From Branchiostoma floridae (Eukaryota > Chordata > Leptocardii > Amphioxiformes > Branchiostomatidae), in NCBI RefSeq assembly GCF_000003815.2, contig NC_049994.1, positions 15,932,489 to 15,994,488 of the forward strand: DNA of 62,000 bases. Direction: 5' to 3'. How positions within the stretch are numbered: the stretch's first letter is position 1; every line of letters begins with the position of its first letter. A program made the position numbers and the translations under genes. Shown here in pieces: positions 1-11,052 of this stretch. The notes below the pieces were generated by a model. It was not told the origin of the DNA. It searched no databases and saw only the letters and a program-made list of their open reading frames with translations.

Positions 1-85
1 CATAGACGTCAGCGTGACGCACATCGGCTGATTTGTGATGTGGATCTTGTCGCACTTGAGTGTAGCAAAGTGGGGATCTCTAGAT

Positions 86-592
86 GGATGTTGTTGGCCT
101 AACGTTGCAGGGATGTTTTATGTATGGCAGGGTCAGGTGTGATTTTACTTAAACAAGTGCAGACACAGGGCTCAAAATACCACCTGCATATGCAGGTTAG
201 TGCAGGTAAAATTTCTGGTGTCTACCTGCACCTAACCTGCACTGGTCCATGTACTGGGTTTTCTACATAAATGTCATATGATGTAAGTGTAACTATGATA
301 CTGGATTGTTATTAGCATCATTGAATGTTACTACCTATAAAGTATAAACTTTGAAGACAAAAAATAGCAATGGTTCCTGAACAATTTTAGTATGATCCAT
401 CCTAAATTCAGAGTGGTACAGGTAAACTTTGTCTGGTGCAGGTAATCTTCAATGTTACCTGCACCAATGCAGGTACATGTGTATGTAGAAAAAAGGATTT
501 TGAGCCCTAAATTGTTGTTGGCCTAACGTTGCAGCAATGTTTTATGTATGGCTGAGGGTCAGGTGTGATTTTAGTGGTAGTGCAGACACGAT
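86..592. repeat. hAT-like repeat flanked by ~80-bp direct repeats
   Basis: A segment at about 166-508 starts with CAGGGCTCAAAATACC and ends with the near-inverse GGATTTTGAGCCCTA, so it has terminal inverted repeats of roughly 12 bp that resemble hAT ends. Its inside is rich in the motif ACCTGCA/TGCAGGT. On each side lies a near-identical stretch (86-166 and 514-592; shared TTGGCCTAACGTTGCAG, ATGTTTTATGTATGGC, GGTCAGGTGTGATTTTA). A related, partly rearranged copy lies on the other strand at 40915-41125. No protein is encoded. Confidence 0.5.
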
Positions 593-968
593 GGGGGATC
601 TGAGGGGAGTATACAATACTTGGAATGTGCAAAAGCTATGTAGGGTTAACACAGTGCATAGTTGATGCCTTTGAGTTTGAGCCAGTTTTATGTATGATTT
701 TATTGGATCCGTTAGTCTGAATAAGTATTCACTGCGAAGGCTGCACCAGTACATTACATTGTTTCTCATACAGTACATGTTGAGCAAGCTGAGGCAAAGA
801 TGAAAACGAAAAGGTTTTGTGCAGGTAAAAAATTTTGCACCTGTATCTTGTATCAGCCAAGCGGTGATTGACAATTCATTCAACCGGACTCCAGGAAGAA
901 TATTGTACAGTTGTATCAGTCACTTACTAATGAAAATCTGAATTAAACCAAACCAAATCAAATGTACT
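593..968. other. No gene or clear repeat seen
   Basis: Unique-looking AT-rich DNA. The short open frames here show no domain, composition bias or splice context that supports coding. Confidence 0.5.
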
Positions 969-1135
969 GTAACAGTGGTGTTTAAGTACTGCCTATCGTC
1001 CTAGCCCAAGGGCTCTAGTGCTTTTGTGGCGACAGCGATAGCGGTCATGACTTGTAATCTGCCGACCCCGGTTCGATCCCGGGTAGTGGGCATGTGGTTT
1101 CTTTCTATTCTACTCGCCCCTCTGGTTGTTTCAGT
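969..1135 (+). repeat. tRNA-derived SINE, copy 1
   Basis: The copy begins with GTAACAGTGG and ends near CTACTCGCCCCTCT, as do the copies at 48331, 30607 (reverse) and 30884 (reverse). It contains a perfect RNA polymerase III B box, GGTTCGATCCC at about 1070-1080, and a weak A box upstream (GTGGCGACAGCGATAGCGG). The body does not fold into a functional tRNA, so this is a SINE and not a tRNA gene. Confidence 0.6.
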
Positions 1136-3229
1136 ACTAGTCGGATTCGCATTTTCCTCCCAACCTGTACAGTTATCACCTTGAAGTCCTGCTAGATTTT
1201 TGCAAGCTGTAAAAATATATCATATATATGCTCGACTTTGCTATCTATCCCCCTAAATTATTTTTGAGATCAGGATGGGGTCTGGTATCCAGGCTTGAAG
1301 TAGGAACCAATCAAATAAATTGCTGTAGCCTTAGCTTCGCACGATTGTAACAAATGACACGTTGCATGATGTCATGGTCCCATTATGAATGATTTCCGGG
1401 GAAATCAATCTCTAGGAACTACCGTCCTATCAAATCATGATCACCCACATAGTAACAAGACGGGAACAAGCGGCGGCCATATTGATTTTCCCCCGTGTGA
1501 ATAATGTGGGCTCTGCGACCTTGAGAATCAATAACCTTGAAAAATTTAAACTTGAGCAGCTTTTGAGGATAGTATCGCCGCTACCGCTTATCAACATCAT
1601 ATTTTCACAAGCTGTAATCTGATGATAGATTAAACAGTATGAGGATATAGAGGATGATTGATAGCAGGTATTATCTTCTATCTATTAATAAGGATATATA
1701 TAGGGTTTGCATCAATGTAATTTGTTGGTTCTCAAATTTGAAATGGGAAATGCGTTTATGAAGGTTAGACTTCCAGGTTAACAATATTCAAATACAATTC
1801 AAATTTTACTGCTGGACAAAAGACGGACATTTCAAGTGACATCCATCACTTTTCTTCAGTATCATTATGGGAAATGGTTATTAACTGAAAGATTAACATA
1901 AAAACAGTCAGAGGAGAAAGTTTGCGCCTTGGCCCACACAGTTTCAAGGAGTGAATGAATATATTAGGCAGATCCAAGTTTTCCTCCCAGCCTTCTGTTT
2001 CCATTATTCTATCTTCTTACATAATTTCTACTTGTCTGACACTCACTCACACTCACTATTCGGTTAAAGCTTAAACATTTGTGATATTCCCTGTGACTGT
2101 GATCATGAGAGGTGTGGGTTAGATATGATTGCACATAGAACTGTAGATGTTGAGGCTTAATAATGGCAGCTCGCCAGAAGCCTCTGTCTTTATGGTTGGC
2201 ACTGTTTTAGCTTGAAGATCTTCCATCATATAATATCATGTTACTAGTATCAGTCCATAAGGAATAAGTCAGGAACTTGAGGATATGAATTACTATGACT
2301 GTTTCCAACATCATATCCAGTTGCTTGAGTCAGATTTCTATTGGCATATAAATTACAATGGCCTTAGACTATACATTTGTATATACAGACGTTAAGCCGG
2401 ATAGTGAGTGAGTGACAGTTTCCAAAATCATATCCAGTTGCTTGAGTGATATGCAATTTGGCGTATAAATTACTATAGCCTCCGACTTCCCAAAGGTATT
2501 TTGAACTGGTCTAGTAGATAACAATTCCTTTTCTGTACCATAAAAATGAGATGATAGACTATAACTGCATGAGTTGTCATGCCTGGAAGTTAGATATTAC
2601 CCATCTGTGACCTGCAACTTCTTCTTTTTTTTAAAAATCATTATCTAACTCAAAGGCTGTAACAATTTAGTCCCTCCATGAGTGTTTTAACGCAAAAATG
2701 TGGCAAGAGGTCAAAATGCAAACAGGGCTGGTAGAAAAACTTGAAGTTGAACCTGAAATTCCTGAATGTTCTGTATGAAATACACTATACTACGGCTGAT
2801 TAAAAAGCTATGGGACTACTACTACTACACTTTACAGTTAGTTTTTATACCTAGAAAAGCAATCTATGCCATACAAAATGTAAATGCACATTTATAGTGA
2901 TATTTAATGTCCCGCCACTGAAATGGCCATTCAAGACCTAGACTTTCCCCCAGACTCTGTTTTTTTACTGTTTGATATTACAACAATCTTGATTTGTTGA
3001 AGCAGCGCATTAGATTTGTGTTCTCTAATTGGACTTCCTTGATAATCAGATTACAATGTCATGTAACGTCTCAGTAAATTGGGGTGATTTTGATGCTAAT
3101 GACTCCAAATGTCTGCTGCAGGTATAGATTGTATTTATTTTGTATTAGCGTATAATTTTTATATGTTTAAACATCTCATGATCCAAACCTACGTTGTTGT
3201 GGGGGTGTTTTGAAAAATATGGGCATTAG
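1136..3229. repeat. Intergenic DNA with scattered short repeats
   Basis: No gene seen. About 1768-1862 matches 42247-42352 (shared CAGTAT/GCATCA end and GTGACATCCATCACT core), a short interspersed repeat. At 2307-2333 and 2423-2449 the phrase CATATCCAGTTGCTTGAGT occurs twice in the same order with similar downstream sequence (GCATATAAATTAC / GCGTATAAATTAC). The same phrase forms the arms of the palindrome at 14005-14097. The rest is AT-rich and featureless to me. Confidence 0.45.
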
Positions 3230-3945
3230 AAGTGAACATAGGGGTGTTGGAACCAGGGCTGTCTCCAGCTTTAAGCTTTTTGCATCCCTCCATCCTGAAA
3301 AATAGGATTGCACCTAAGCAAAAGCAGTGATGAGGGAATATATTGGTGTTAGCATGGAGGATAATGTTAGAGGAACATAGAACCTAGTAGGAGCGTCAGA
3401 ATTCGAACATATAGATGATAGAGTGTTGGAACACAGAGGTGTCCCCATTTAGTTTACTGAGACTCCCCGTCCCATGCATGTACTTGTGACGGAATGGGTT
3501 TGGGAAACCCTGGCCCTGAAAAATGAGATTGCACCCAAGCAAAAGCCGAAGCAGTGAGGGAATATAATTGGCGTTGGCATAGTGGGCAAATGAACATTGA
3601 GAACCTAGAGGAACATAGGGGTATCACAACATAGGGTGTTGGAACAATGGGGTGTCGGAATGAGATTTGGAAACCCTGGCCCTGAAAAATGAGACAGCAC
3701 CCAAGCAAAAGCCGAAGCATTGAGGGAATATATTGGTGTTGGCTAGAGAGCAGAAAGGCATAGGGGAATCAGGACCAAGGACTAGGCTAGGAGCGTCAGA
3801 ACAATCATATATATATAGTCAGTGTTGGAACACTGGGGTGACGGATAGAGATTGGGAAACCCTGGCCCTGAAAATGGGATAGCACCCAAGTAAAAGCCGA
3901 AGCAGTGAGGGAATATATTGGTGTTGGCTAGAGGGCAGATAGTAA
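3230..3945 (+). repeat. Tandem repeat, four ~190-bp units
   Basis: Four diverged units start near 3242, 3427, 3637 and 3829 with GTGTTGGAACA-type sequence. Each carries CCCTGGCCCTGAAAAATGAG, then GCACCCAAGCAAAAGCCGAAG and GTGAGGGAATATATTGG. Open frames on the minus strand here merely read through the repeat and are not supported as genes. Confidence 0.7.
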
Positions 3946-4470
3946 TGAAGCGGCGGTCCCCCAGGCCTCACAAGGATATGATTAGTATTCTGCACAGCTG
4001 CTAGTGTCTGCCTGACTGGGTAAGGATTAATAGTGGGTCCCCGTGTAATCACTTCTGATTTCCGCAATATGTGTGCATGTGTGGCTGAGGTCTGAAGATT
4101 GAGGAGGGTAGGATTTTATTACATGCGAGGATAGAAAACTTTGAAAAGGTTTCGGAAAATGTAGGACTTATAGGAATTCAAATCAAAGGTTACATGCTCC
4201 TTGACATGGCAATGTGTATAACTTAGGCATCAGAGCATGCACAAACACACACACACACACACAAAGATTTTGGGTCTTCTCTCATACTAGGAAAATGTCT
4301 TAGAAGTCTGGAAGCAAAAAAACTCTTTGGGCGGGTACTACGTAGAGCAGTGCAATTCCCAGCCTCTAACAAATTATTTTGTGTCTGACTGGGCAGGGAT
4401 TAATAGTACTACTACCAGCTGCAGTGGTCTCCATGTAATCACTTCTGATGTCTGCAATATCTGGTGCCGC

Positions 4471-5199
4471 TAAGGCCACACCAATTTCATTTGTTGGTTC
4501 TCAGGTTTTTAAAAGTGTAAATATAGCAAGAAGACATCTTAAGGTCTCATTGATGAGTTTCTTCTTTCCAGAGACTTCTATGTTATGATTCGTGGTTTAA
4601 ATGGCCGCGTTCATAATGAAGCTACGTGAAATTTCAGCAGATTTTTCATTCTATGTCGAGCACATTTACCCTATATCGTGGGAAAAAATTGCCAATGTAA
4701 ACTATACATAGGAACTTTTTTTATAGCAATTACAAACTACGATTAGTCAATCCCCACAAAAGGCACTTTTTCGCTGCTATTGTACAACCGCACCACTCAG
4801 AACCCACGACTGTGTACCTCCGACCTAGCGCGCGGCTGCAAAACTTTACCTGCTAATTTCTTCAGTTACAAATAAGCTTTCACCAATCTAACTTTTGAGA
4901 TCAGTTCCGCTGGCTAAAAGGGAATTTCTCACCACTAAAAACATGCGTCCGTGCAGCGGTTCATTTTTGGCTCGGATCTCTTTTAGGGTACCCACTCGCG
5001 GAGTAATACATCAATGAGACCTTAAAGTTAGAGGGTATAGGGAGGAAAACTTGAGTATGACAGTCACTGTATTCATAAAACTGATCGCATCAAGGCACAA
5101 ACTTGGTCCTCAGGCTTCATTGTCATTGTCTTTTCCAGTTAAGGTATTTTTTTTTTAATTCTAAAAATCTTACAACTAAGAAGTTAACTTGGTGTGGCC
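4471..5199. mobile_element. MITE with a second MITE nested inside
   Basis: The outer element has ends TAAGGCCACACCAATTTCAT and, inverted, AACTTGGTGTGGCC, shared with copies at 45640-46011 and 55306-55552. A second inverted-repeat element fills 4539-5025: it starts TTAAGGTCTCATTGATG and ends CATCAATGAGACCTTAA. TTAA at both ends suggests a piggyBac-type target duplication. Neither encodes a protein. Confidence 0.6.
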
Positions 5200-5280
5200 A
5201 GAGAGATAAATACAAATTGAAATGTACATGTCTTCATATTTCTGCTTTCAGTGTTTGTAACAGTTGTCTGTCTCTTTCCT

Positions 5281-5370
5281 CTGTGTTTGTGTGTTCTGTG
5301 TTTGTGTGTTCTGTGTTTGTGTGTTCTGTGTTTGTGTGTTCTGTGTTTGTGTGTTCTGTGTTTGTGTGTT
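5281..5370 (+). repeat. Minisatellite, six perfect 15-bp units
   Basis: CTGTGTTTGTGTGTT is repeated six times without a mismatch. Because 15 is divisible by three, all reading frames stay open and yield spurious pentapeptide-repeat frames on both strands. Confidence 0.95.
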
Positions 5371-5382
5371 CTGTTTTGTGTT

Positions 5383-5780
5383 TCTGAAGTCAGCGACGCC
5401 GGAGGCCGCCTCCGCTCTATATCCCAAAGCCAAGACAGACGTGAGAACTATTCACATTTCTCGAATCCAGTACAGCAGATTTCAAGAGACTCGATGCTAC
5501 AGACAGATTTGTATATATCTTTAGATGCCACAACTCCCATAATGCAAAGATAGGGAAATATATCAAAGACTGCTTTGCTATTAGAAAGAGTAATGGAACT
5601 CACGTATAGCCCAATTCGATTGTAACACTATATCAAAGACTTGTGTAAACCCTTCTTGTTATGTTAATTAGATATTAAGTCTTATTCTATACACCTATTT
5701 TGTACTTTGCGTAATAGTCGTTGCCATACATTGTACCGTGTACAAATGTCGAGCAATAAAGTTCATCACTCTGATTACCG
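5383..5780 (+). other. Possible terminal exon / 3' UTR with polyA signal
   Basis: After the T-rich minisatellite comes an AG (CTGAAG or GTCAG near 5383-5391) and then about 150 bp of open sequence in two frames. A canonical AATAAA follows at 5755-5760. This could be the last exon of a gene transcribed from the left. I recognise no protein motif in it, and the frame is not determinable from this window. Confidence 0.2.
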
Positions 5781-6107
5781 ATAATGATGGGATGATATGT
5801 AATTTTGTTATGTGTGTGTGTGTGTGAGTGTGCTTGTCTTTGTATCTTACAGTGTGTACAAATCATGTATCTGACTGAGTGTACATGTACATGTGCCACA
5901 AAATTGTTTGTGGGACAGCCTGGTCAGTAGCAGAGCTGCACCCACTTCTATTGTTTTTGAATCCTGATTCATACAAAATTACAAAATGAATTTAATATCT
6001 TAGTCACAGTTTTAGGAGGACAACATTATACTGACTGAGGTTATATAAACATTGCAACCCACTATTTGCTACAACAACAGAATGTATTAGATAATACTTG
6101 CCACCCT

Positions 6108-6365
6108 GTATTCTCTACAGCTATGTTGACATGATATTGTTTATCACCCTGTCCTTGCTACAGTGAGGGTAACAAGTCATGATGCTGCTGTCACCCTGTG
6201 TTTCCTACAGTGATGGTAATATCATGTTGTTGTCACCCTGTATTAAGGGTAACATTGTCACCCTGTATCATTTACAGTGAGGGTAACATGATGTTGTCAC
6301 CGGTCGTACACCATACATGTGTGTGCTATAGTGAGGGTAACATTATGTTGTTGTCTTTGCTCCAG
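6108..6365 (+). repeat. Degenerate minisatellite carrying decoy splice acceptors
   Basis: Six to seven diverged ~40-bp units of the form CACCCTGTNTTNCTACAGTGAGGGTAACATNATGTTGTTGT run up to the start of the PPP1R2 exon at 6366. The last unit is the exon's own acceptor and first codons (CTCCAG then TGAGGGTAACATCAAG). Several upstream units keep the pyrimidine tract plus CAG plus TGAGGGTAACA and so resemble the true acceptor. Confidence 0.8.
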
Positions 6366-8178
6366 TGAGGGTAACATCAAGTGGGATGAGATGAACATCC
6401 TGGCGACGTATCACCCCCCAGACAAGGACTATGGACACATGAAGGTGGAGGAGCCCAAGACACCCTACAACTACATGGATGAGGAGGATGGGCCTGATTT
6501 GGACCCGGATGCACTCAGTCAGAAGTATGTACAGAAGACATAGGGGGCCTTCTTCTTCTTCTTTCGATTAAGGCAGCCTGATTTGGACCCCGATGCACTC
6601 AGTCAGAAGTATGTACAGGAGATATAGGGGGCCTTGTAGAACGCATGTGTGATTGTACATCTGTTCGGAAATATGGCCTCCTTTGGTCAACTGTGACTAA
6701 ACAGTTTTATATGAGAATGACAATGACCGTCTCTGCCACATAAGGAACATCTGTAAGCTGACTTTAGGCACATCTGTAAGGTCTTTTATGCAAGCTAAGA
6801 AATAATGTTTTAACTACTTAGTACAGTAACAGTTAACCTGGTCGAGAAACCACCTGTTGTCAGAGGATACATTGAAACAGTCCTGTCCATTTTTACAGAC
6901 CCTCTCCCAAGCAACCAACTGTCTTACCCAACCAGCAGCCACTTTTTCTGTCCCAAAGGGGCATTCACCCTGTATCTATCAATATGAACATTATTGGATT
7001 GTACATGTTGATTTGTGCATCACATTCATCATGTTTATACTGTGCATGTATCAAATCAGAGGCATTAACTGAGTGTGTTTTGAATTGGATAATGAAACTC
7101 ACATCATGTATTTTACCTGAGTGTACCATCTACACTACAACAATTCATCACCAGCCAATGTTTCAATTTGATTGATGTGTAGAAAAAAAAGCTAACCATT
7201 AGATAGCTTGGTATTACCATCCTGCTATAGGTACTCACCAACTTTTAAAATAATCTCCAGAATGAAACATCTATGTTTCAATTTGATTGACATGTACAAA
7301 GAAAACTGACCTTCAAATAGCTTGATGCCATCTTGCTAAAGCTACTCACCAACTTTTGAAATAATCCTTTCCCCCAGAATGATGGAAGGAAAGAAGCCGA
7401 AGGTGGTGGCCAGACTGGAGGAGGCAGAAGAAGAGGAAGAGGAGAGTGAAGAGGAGGAGGAAAATCTTACTGAAGAAGAAAAAGGTAACATTTTCCCTGA
7501 GGTTTTCACCTGAAGACTAGGCTTAGGTCCCAATTGCACTGGTGCCCGTCAGGGATGTAGCCCCGGCCGGGCTCCAAAGCCACAGATTTGTCCTAGTAGA
7601 CTGCTGGATACTGGGTACCGCTCAGTGTTATCCATGGGTAGGTCTATTTTTTTACCAGGTGTCGGGTCCAGTTTGAATTCACCTCAATTCACATGAATTC
7701 ATGGTGCTCGGCCAGATCCAAAAATACAAAAGAAGCGGCAAGGTGTCTCAAGGGGGCCACATGCCAAAAAACATCTTCCCCAAATCACAAAATGTACAAA
7801 AAGAAAATTACTATTATTGATATATACTTTATAATAACTTCAATTTGACAAGCCATACCTGCAGATATTCATGAATCTCCTGTTTCTCTCCCCACAGCTA
7901 AGAAAGACGACTTTGAAGAGAAAAGAAAACAGCACTACAACGAGTTTTACGCCGTGCAGCTGGCAAGAAAGCTGATGGAAGAAGACTCAGAAGAAGATTC
8001 AGAAGAAGAGAAGTCCGAGGAATCTCCTATGGAAGAGCAGTCGGAATCCCAGCATCTGGAAGACGAAAGAATGGAATTGGCGGATAATTCTAGAGGCTCA
8101 GTAGTAGAGCGCGATACGAATCACTCCGTTTTGGCGGAGGCTCGCAAAGACGATGAAAATGTAGAAATTCTAGTATAG
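6366..8178 (+). CDS. PPP1R2: Protein phosphatase 1 inhibitor 2 (last three coding exons)
   Basis: Inhibitor-2 binds the PP1 catalytic subunit in cytosol and nucleus and blocks its active site; phosphorylation by GSK3 relieves this. Visible exons are 6366-6524 (acceptor CTCCAG, donor GTATGT), 7378-7485 (acceptor CCCCAG, donor GTAACA) and 7898-8178 (acceptor CCACAG, stop TAG). The splice phases agree (2, 2, 1). The first encodes [18 protein letters not shown] and a TPY site matching the GSK3-regulated Thr of vertebrate I-2. The second is an acidic linker. The last encodes [18 protein letters not shown], the helix whose His-Tyr pair reaches the PP1 metals in known I-2 structures, followed by an acidic tail. 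The N-terminal exon (the KGILK motif in vertebrates) was not found, so the gene is partial here. Confidence 0.93.
6574..6628 (+). repeat. Partial duplicate of the PPP1R2 exon 3' end
   Basis: About 50 bp repeats 6493-6545 almost exactly: CCTGATTTGGACCCCGATGC, then CTCAGTCAGAAGTATGTACA and ATAGGGGG. It includes the GTATGT splice donor, so a second donor with identical context lies 82 bp downstream of the real one. Confidence 0.85.
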
Positions 8179-8677
8179 TGAGAGTACTGGAAGTATGTTT
8201 ATACCCACGTAGTGTATTTTCATTACAATGTCATGATACGACTGTTTGTAAGATAGATATTTAACATTGAATGTGTTAAGATATAGCTGCTGCATTGGAA
8301 GAGTACTTAATATCTTCTTGAAGATTACTTTCTGTTCCTGAAAGTTTAACTTAATTTCAGTTCCAGGAACTCTTGAAATATTGTTCATTTCTTACCATGT
8401 CTAGTTGCTTGAGTAACTATTAGTTGGTGTTGTTCTTTTCATGTATTCAAAAAGACTGAATGAAAATAATTTTGTATGATCCTTATTTGTTATTGTGTAA
8501 TATCGTTTTCAACTGTGGTGAACATACGGTGTAACAATGTTAAATGTTTGGGAAGTGCGAAAATTCATTTGTATGTTTTGGGGAACATGGACTTAGTTGA
8601 TATTAACAGTGTTTTCACACAAATTTTTGCACATTATTTTCTCAGAATATATGTGAGCTTGGCTAGCTTGAATCTAC
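8179..8677. other. PPP1R2 3' UTR and intergenic DNA
   Basis: AT-rich sequence after the PPP1R2 stop. No canonical AATAAA was seen in the first 400 bp. No gene recognised. Confidence 0.4.
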
Positions 8678-9135
8678 TAGCCTCCATAGCAGGCTCTCTA
8701 TGGTCTTTTTTGGCACTTTCGCTGGCCATTTCTTTTTGTACTGGGTCGCTGATTGCTGGCCTCTCTCATAGCCGCCCATTTTAGAGCCTGCATTTTTTCG
8801 GCGGTACAAAGTCATATTATAAAACGATTAGGGCGATTAACAAGGAGGTGCAAATTCCCTGCCTGCCGTGGACGGCTAATAAACTGCACGCATCTCCGCC
8901 GGACGCGCGTGTCGCCCGAGTTGTAAAATGCTTGCAGCCGACATGCGAATTGCCTCTCACGGAGTTGACAATTTTTCCTAACGGNNNNNNNNNNNNNNNN
9001 NNNNNNNNNNNNNNNNNNNNNNNNNNNNNNNNNNNNNNNNNNNNNNNNNNNNNNNNNNNNNNNNNNNNNNNNNNNNNNNNNNNNGGCCAGCAAAAGTGCC
9101 CAAAAATCTCGCTGGAGTTTCGGTTATGGAGGCTA
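8678..9135. mobile_element. DNA transposon with 8-bp TSD, interrupted by assembly gap
   Basis: The element begins TAGCCTCCATAGCAGGCT and ends in the inverted TATGGAGGCTA. Identical 8-bp duplications GAATCTAC flank it at 8670-8677 and 9136-9143. The similarity of the two ends extends inward over about 60 bp (GGCACTTTYGCTGGCC and its inverse). The centre is 100 N, so its true length and content are unknown; whether it encodes a transposase cannot be told. Confidence 0.75.
8985..9084. other. Assembly gap (100 N)
   Basis: Exactly 100 N, a conventional placeholder length, inside an inverted-repeat element. Open frames crossing it are meaningless. Confidence 0.99.
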
Positions 9136-9364
9136 GAATCTACCACAATTGTTGCAAGACTTCTCAGAAAAACGTCGTTGGAACTAGATAAATGGAAAAT
9201 AGTGAATAAAGAACGTCGATGAAAGTTAGACATCCAGGGAGAACCTTACACGATACAAAATAAACATCCCACTGGATAAGTTATTTTAAGAGTCAGACGT
9301 GACAGATAGGTGTAGGTGTGGACTAAGGCCTACGTCACATTTCCAAACCGGGGACCGGTCGGAC

Positions 9365-9483
9365 TAGCCTGGGTACCATCCTATTTCTCCCGGGGCCCCT
9401 TACACTCGCTACCCCTAAAAAATACTTTTTTTAGGGAAGTGAGTGTAAGGAGCCCCGGGAGAAATAGGATGGTACCCAGGCTA
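9365..9483. mobile_element. Palindromic MITE with 9-bp TSD
   Basis: The arms TAGCCTGGGTACCATCCTAT and inverse are about 50 bp long with few mismatches, around a short centre. The 9-bp sequence CGGTCGGAC occurs immediately before (9356-9364) and after (9484-9492). Non-coding. Confidence 0.88.
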
Positions 9484-9492
9484 CGGTCGGAC

Positions 9493-10896
9493 AGCTTTTG
9501 AGAACAAAAATAGAAGACGCCAAAATAAACAAGACGTAAAGAGGATAGTCGTGGGCATTATTTGTGTATATTTTGCATACGTGTACGTATGGAAGCGCGG
9601 TGTGAAGACTAGTAGACTTCTGCCGACCTCTGCGTCAGAGGTCCCAGCAGCAGTATAATCAAACAATTAATGGAAAGTGAGTAGTACTACACAAAAAGTT
9701 TCTATTTTTCGTTTTCACAACAACCCATTCGGGCCCCAGTTTAGTGTGATGGTATCTTAACCAGTGACTAGAAAGATGGTGGATACATTGTACTTAAAGA
9801 TGAAACGTCCGGCTCTTTAGAGAATTTATCCATGCTAGTGATTTATTTTGTATTGTGTAAATGAAAATAGAAGAATCCTATTTTCCAATGGCAAACCAAC
9901 ATGATGAAACTACTATTCACCTCTATATTGTATAAATGTGTTTAGTCTAGAACAGAGAAGTACGACAAATTTTCAGCAGGTTTCCAAGGCTGTAAGATGT
10001 TGCATTGTCAATATAGAACCTACGTGTTTAAAAAAAACAGGCTGTCAAAATACTACAAGTTACAACTCAGACTACCGTTATTCAAGATCTCCCAAGAGTA
10101 AAGTTAACTGCATGTAAAAGTACAGATTTTGTATTTTATGTTACAGCAATCTATTTTGTTTGCTCTTGGATATGAATATGTTACTGACCTACAGTTTGTA
10201 CACATAGAAGATCACTTCAAGAAAACACAGACTCAGAGAAATTAGTCTGTTCTTTGGTTCACAAAGTTTCAGGGAGTAAATATTTAGTTTTTCTCCCTGC
10301 TCTTAGTTTTTATTATGATGTCGTCTTGATCTTTTCTCTAAAATATCCGAAAACCAAGGAAATATTGGTGTGAGCTTACAGTTTTGTTACTATTAAGTAA
10401 TTGGTGTTAAAGTAGTACACATGTTTTTGAGTTAACATGACTTTTGAGTTGAGAGCATTATGTACATGTAAGTTGTGTTAATATGCCAAACCTGAGCAAG
10501 ATATGCAATTATAGAATATACAAGTATTACTGTACATTGGATTGAATACAAGATATGCAAATTGATTCTAAAGGTTTTCCACTCTTGAATGACAGTTGAG
10601 CTTAACCTCGTAGTTAATCGCACAATGAAATACCAACACGCAGTCATTACAGTACTTAATAGTCTTCAAGTCATGCCAGCAAACTGTATGTTAAAGAGAT
10701 TACAAAACGTTGCAAAAACAATGTCTCGGCGATGGTTTGTTTTCGTGGCTGTTTAAAATTAAGCTGTTTGGCCAAGGAATTTGAATAAAACTTCAGCTTC
10801 TTTTTGACGGCATCTTGTTTTAGAGTGGCTAAAAAGAAAGGTATTTTAGAGAGGCTTAATATGTAGAATGGCTTCATGTGTCCAACATATCAAATG
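9493..10896. other. No gene seen
   Basis: AT-rich non-repetitive DNA. Short open frames lack splice context, domains or family resemblance. Confidence 0.4.
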
Positions 10897-10897
10897 T

Positions 10898-11052
10898 AAT
10901 CTCCAAGCAGATCCTATGGTAGCATAAGATATTTCAAAAGCTGGCAGAGGAGTGTGTTTCACTATTGGCAAATGGACACCTCTTGGCTGACTACACTCCG
11001 TGGCCAGTTTGGTACTATCTTATGCCATTGTAGGATTAATCTGCTTGGAGCT
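10898..11052. mobile_element. MITE, CTCCAAGCAGA family, copy 1
   Basis: Ends are ATCTCCAAGCAGATCCTATG and inverse TAGGATTAATCTGCTTGGAG. The arms include TAGCATAAGATA / TATCTTATGCC. The imperfect flanks ATCAAATGT and ATCAAATAG suggest an approximately 9-bp target duplication. Related copies lie at 12669, 37525, 37626 and 56698. Confidence 0.75.

Noticed and set aside
1021-1095. A tRNA gene suggested by GGTTCGATCCC
   Set aside because: The sequence does not form a cloverleaf with acceptor and anticodon arms, and it shares leader and tail with four other copies; it is a SINE.
5103-5553. Overlapping open frames with FCVCV / TQTQN repeats on both strands
   Set aside because: They are read-through of a six-unit 15-bp minisatellite; length divisible by three keeps every frame open.
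8812-9233. Three open frames across 8812-9233
   Set aside because: They cross 100 N and so contain undefined residues; no domain on either side.
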